From the NCBI GenBank assembly GCA_012520355.1, contig JAAYOK010000153.1:1-42723 (forward strand): DNA of 42,723 nt. The letters are read 5' to 3'. The notes under the pieces are model-generated. The model was not told where the DNA came from, ran no database searches, and saw only the letters and a list, made by a program, of their open reading frames with translations. Shown one piece after another: positions 40,038 to 42,723 of this stretch; position 1 is the stretch's first letter, and every line of letters begins with the position of its first letter. Both the position numbers and the translations under genes were made by a program. This DNA comes from Bacillota bacterium (lineage in GTDB: Bacteria; Bacillota; Limnochordia; Darwinibacteriales; Darwinibacteriaceae).

Positions 40038-42350
40038 ATGCCAGGTGGAGTGGAATCTGTCCTAGAAAAGATGAAGAAGAATCCTCGTTTTACGGATAAT
40101 GTCACCTTCCGTCATACCATACCGGCTCAGGCCGGAGTCTATGAGCCCATTCCAGATTTTTTACCCCATGAACTACGTGAACTTCTCCAGCGGAAAGGAA
40201 TCGAGCGGCTTTACAGCCATCAAGCGGCTGCCCTGAAGGGTGTTAGAGAAGGTAAACACATTGTGGTGGTCACACCTACGGCTTCGGGTAAAACCCTCTG
40301 TTACAATCTGCCTGTCATCCAAACCCTTCTAGAAGACGAAGAAGCAAGGGCACTCTACCTCTTTCCCACCAAGGCCTTGGCCCAAGATCAGGTGGCCGAA
40401 CTCATGGCCTGGAGTGATGAACTTGGGGGTAGAATTAAGACCTATACCTATGACGGAGATACCCCCGGCGATGCCCGTATTGCCATTCGCTCCGCAGGAA
40501 GTATTGTGGTCACCAATCCAGATATGCTTCATTCCGGAATTTTGCCTCATCACACCAAGTGGATGAGGCTCTTTGAGAATCTGAAATATGTCGTCATCGA
40601 TGAGCTTCACATCTACCGAGGAGTCTTCGGTTCCCATGTGGCTAATGTGCTACGGCGGCTTGAGCGTATCTGCAAGTTTTATGGGGCTAATCCCCAGTTT
40701 ATCTGTACATCGGCCACCATCGCCAATCCGAAAGAACACGGGGAAAACCTCCTCGGACGCCCTGTGTCTGTGATTGATCAAAATGGAGCTCCTAGGGGAC
40801 AGAAAGATCTGATCTTTTATAATCCACCAGTTGTGAATAAGCCCTTAGGGATTCGTCGTAGCGCCCTTTTGGAGGCAGAAGCAGTGGCCCGGGAACTGAT
40901 TGCAGCTAAAGTGCCCACCATTGTCTTTACCCGTAGTCGCCTTAACACAGAGGTACTTGTCACCTATTTACGGCAGTCCTTTCAAAAGCTCGGTCAACCC
41001 CATGAGACAATTCGAGCCTACCGCGGCGGTTATTTGCCTCGCCAGCGTAGGCAAATCGAGCAAGACCTCAGGGCTGGCAAGGTTTTAGGGGTGGTCAGTA
41101 CCAATGCTTTAGAGCTTGGAATTGATATTGGGACGCTCCAAGCCGCGGTCTTGACAGGCTATCCCGGAACGATTGCCAGTACCTGGCAGCAACTGGGGCG
41201 CGCTGGTCGGAGTAACGAGTCTTCTTTAGCGGTCTTAGTGGCGAACTCGAGCCCCCTGAACCAGTTTATGATCCAAAACCCTCGGTACTTCATGGAGCGA
41301 GGCGCTGAATATGCCCGCATTAATCCTGATAACCTTTACATCCTCGTCTCTCATCTAAAGTGCGCTGCTTTTGAGCTTCCCTTTGTGGTGGGAGAGAAAT
41401 TTGGTCAAATTGAACCAAGTGAAATTTTGGACTATCTTGCGGATCAAATGATCCTCCGCAAGGTAGAGGACCGTTTTTATTGGATGAGCGAGAACTATCC
41501 CGCAGTGGATATTTCCCTGCGCAGTGCTTCCACGGAAAACTTCGCCATTATTGATACCACAGATGGACAAACCAAGGTCATCGGTGAAGTGGATCGCTTC
41601 AGTGCCCCCATGCTCGTCCATGAAGGCGCGATTTACATCCATGAAAGCGCCCAGTACCACATTGATAAGCTGGACTGGGAACGCCAAAAGGCCTATGCCA
41701 GAGAAGTTGATGTAGATTACTATACGGATGCCAATCTAGATGTAGAGCTGAAGGTCTTGGATGTTTTCGCCAACGAAGAGTTACCCCAGGTCAAGCGAAA
41801 CTGGGGTGAAGTCATGGTGGTTGCCAAGACCCATATGTACAAGAAGATAAAGTTTCATACCCATGAGAATATTGGTTGGGGCCAGATCGCCTTGCCAGAA
41901 CAGGAACTGCATACTACGGCCTATTGGTTTAGTATCCCTCAGGAAAACGTCGCAACTCTCGAACGAGGAGCTTTACAAAGTGCCCTCTTAGGAGCAGCCC
42001 ATCTTCTAGGTCAAATCGCTTCTTTAGAGCTTATGTGTGAGCCCAGCGATTTGGGAGTCACTGCCCAGATCCGGTCACCATTCACAGGCGATCCCACGGT
42101 CTATATCTACGAAAAATATCCTGGTGGCGTCGGTTTTAGTGAGCAGCTCTTTGAGGCCCATGGGAGACTACTCTGGCGAGCTTTATCCATAATCAAGAAC
42201 TGTCCTTGTCCCTCAGGTTGTCCCTCCTGTGTGGGACCAGTGGAAGAGGTGGGCATGGAAGGCAAGGCACATACGTCCTGGTTTTTAAAGGGGGTTTTGA
42301 CGCATGGATCTGACGAGCAAGCTTCGAAGATTCCTTCCCCCCAAGAGTGA
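40038..42350 (+). CDS. mrfA: DEAD/DEAH-box DNA helicase, MrfA (YprA) family
   Basis: A 770-residue superfamily 2 helicase. Walker A TPTASGKT is near 79-86, the Walker B box is DELH near 188-191, and SATIANP (motif III) and GRAGR-type motif VI (LGRAGRSN) follow. The C-terminal DUF1998 zinc domain carries C722, C724, C728 and C731 in CPCPSGCPSC. In B. subtilis MrfA and MrfB act together to remove mitomycin C adducts. ATG 40038 is chosen because family N-termini start here, GGTGG precedes it, and the promoter occupies the longer reading frame. The mrfB start overlaps its end by 47 bases. Confidence 0.93.
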   Translation: MPGGVESVLEKMKKNPRFTDNVTFRHTIPAQAGVYEPIPDFLPHELRELLQRKGIERLYSHQAAALKGVREGKHIVVVTPTASGKTLCYNLPVIQTLLEDEEARALYLFPTKALAQDQVAELMAWSDELGGRIKTYTYDGDTPGDARIAIRSAGSIVVTNPDMLHSGILPHHTKWMRLFENLKYVVIDELHIYRGVFGSHVANVLRRLERICKFYGANPQFICTSATIANPKEHGENLLGRPVSVIDQNGAPRGQKDLIFYNPPVVNKPLGIRRSALLEAEAVARELIAAKVPTIVFTRSRLNTEVLVTYLRQSFQKLGQPHETIRAYRGGYLPRQRRQIEQDLRAGKVLGVVSTNALELGIDIGTLQAAVLTGYPGTIASTWQQLGRAGRSNESSLAVLVANSSPLNQFMIQNPRYFMERGAEYARINPDNLYILVSHLKCAAFELPFVVGEKFGQIEPSEILDYLADQMILRKVEDRFYWMSENYPAVDISLRSASTENFAIIDTTDGQTKVIGEVDRFSAPMLVHEGAIYIHESAQYHIDKLDWERQKAYAREVDVDYYTDANLDVELKVLDVFANEELPQVKRNWGEVMVVAKTHMYKKIKFHTHENIGWGQIALPEQELHTTAYWFSIPQENVATLERGALQSALLGAAHLLGQIASLELMCEPSDLGVTAQIRSPFTGDPTVYIYEKYPGGVGFSEQLFEAHGRLLWRALSIIKNCPCPSGCPSCVGPVEEVGMEGKAHTSWFLKGVLTHGSDEQASKIPSPQE

Positions 42351-42723
42351 TGAGGTCAGCCCCGTTCTCACAAAGAGTCATAATCTTGATCCCTTCCTCC
42401 ATGGTCAGGAGGTGGATACACCCTTTGGCACTACCTATGTTGTGGAAGAAAAGTGGCCCTTGAACAAGCGCCATGGCCATTGGCTGCTAAAAACGCTTCT
42501 GGAGACTGATTACGAATGTTTTCAGGCCTCGGTCGGTGAGTTTACCCTAGAAGACCTCCTCTTTCTCGATACAGAAACCACGGGCCTGGCCGGTGGAACT
42601 GGCACCTATGCTTTTTTGGTCGGTCTAGGCTATATGACGCCAACACACCTCGTCGTCAAACAGCTTTTGATGCGAGACTATAATGAAGAGCTAGCCCTCC
42701 TCTACCTGTTGGATCAAGAACTA
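42304..42723 (+). CDS. mrfB: MrfB (YprB) exonuclease, partial
   Basis: The first 140 codons of a protein that continues past the edge. LLFLDTETTGLAGGTGTYAF carries the D-x-E motif of DEDDh-type exonucleases and matches the YprB/MrfB family, the nuclease partner of MrfA. GGGGG lies nine bases before ATG 42304. It overlaps the end of mrfA, indicating translational coupling. The remaining catalytic residues and any C-terminal repeats are outside the window. Confidence 0.9.
   Translation, partial: MDLTSKLRRFLPPKSDEVSPVLTKSHNLDPFLHGQEVDTPFGTTYVVEEKWPLNKRHGHWLLKTLLETDYECFQASVGEFTLEDLLFLDTETTGLAGGTGTYAFLVGLGYMTPTHLVVKQLLMRDYNEELALLYLLDQEL

Overview
The window looks like chromosomal DNA of a spore-forming, flagellated, probably anaerobic Bacillota (Firmicutes; Clostridia/Limnochordia-like). 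Evidence: a gerA-type germination operon, a YheC/YheD-type spore coat ATP-grasp gene, flagellar fliD behind a SigD-type promoter, strong AGGAGG ribosome binding sites with frequent TTG/GTG starts, tyrosine phenol-lyase, Mn-type superoxide dismutase and a selenocysteine peroxiredoxin. No rRNA, tRNA, CRISPR array, insertion sequence or prophage was seen. The species cannot be named from this sequence.

Layout. 1-3252 (minus): a tetR gene overlapping a peptide/nickel-type binding-protein gene that runs off the left edge, then a two-gene short-chain chromate-transporter (chrA) pair. 3280-6303: an HD-GYP-type signalling protein and phosphoglucomutase pgcA, convergent on one terminator. 6325-10382 (minus): germination operon gerA-gerC-small membrane gene-gerB. 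10429-13644 (minus): glycogen phosphorylase and a TIM-barrel sugar isomerase. 13727-17282: a small orphan gene facing a SigD-type operon fliD - FliT-like chaperone - methyltransferase - comFB. 17329-21110: cold-shock gene with an elaborate promoter, then ugpB-ugpA-ugpE for glycerol-3-phosphate uptake. 21142-23855: a small gene, degV and tyrosine phenol-lyase. 23860-26609 (minus): tlpA-ccdA-glpA-like operon. 26739-30740: cardiolipin synthase and a dCache-HAMP-GGDEF-EAL protein. 30741-33506 (minus): MFS transporter and leucyl aminopeptidase. 33714-34430: the selenoprotein peroxiredoxin. 34484-35956 (minus): PAS-GGDEF-HD-GYP protein. 36112-37107: DUF896 gene and sodA with a Fur-like box. 37183-39411: a cluster of tiny helical and single-helix membrane proteins duplicated on either side of the coat ATP-grasp gene. 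39393-42723: a small membrane protein, and mrfA-mrfB DNA repair genes behind a promoter holding a LexA-like box.

Themes. Three c-di-GMP enzymes (two HD-GYP proteins, one with an active-looking GGDEF, and one EAL protein) share the window with a flagellar operon that includes comFB. Oxidative stress and thiol chemistry recur (selenoperoxiredoxin, SodA, TlpA/CcdA). Glycerol-3-phosphate uptake, a glycerol-3-phosphate dehydrogenase-like enzyme and cardiolipin synthase form a possible lipid or glycerol theme. The most notable items are the in-frame UGA at the catalytic position of the peroxiredoxin, the paired tiny-protein cluster, and the LexA-like box in the mrfAB promoter.
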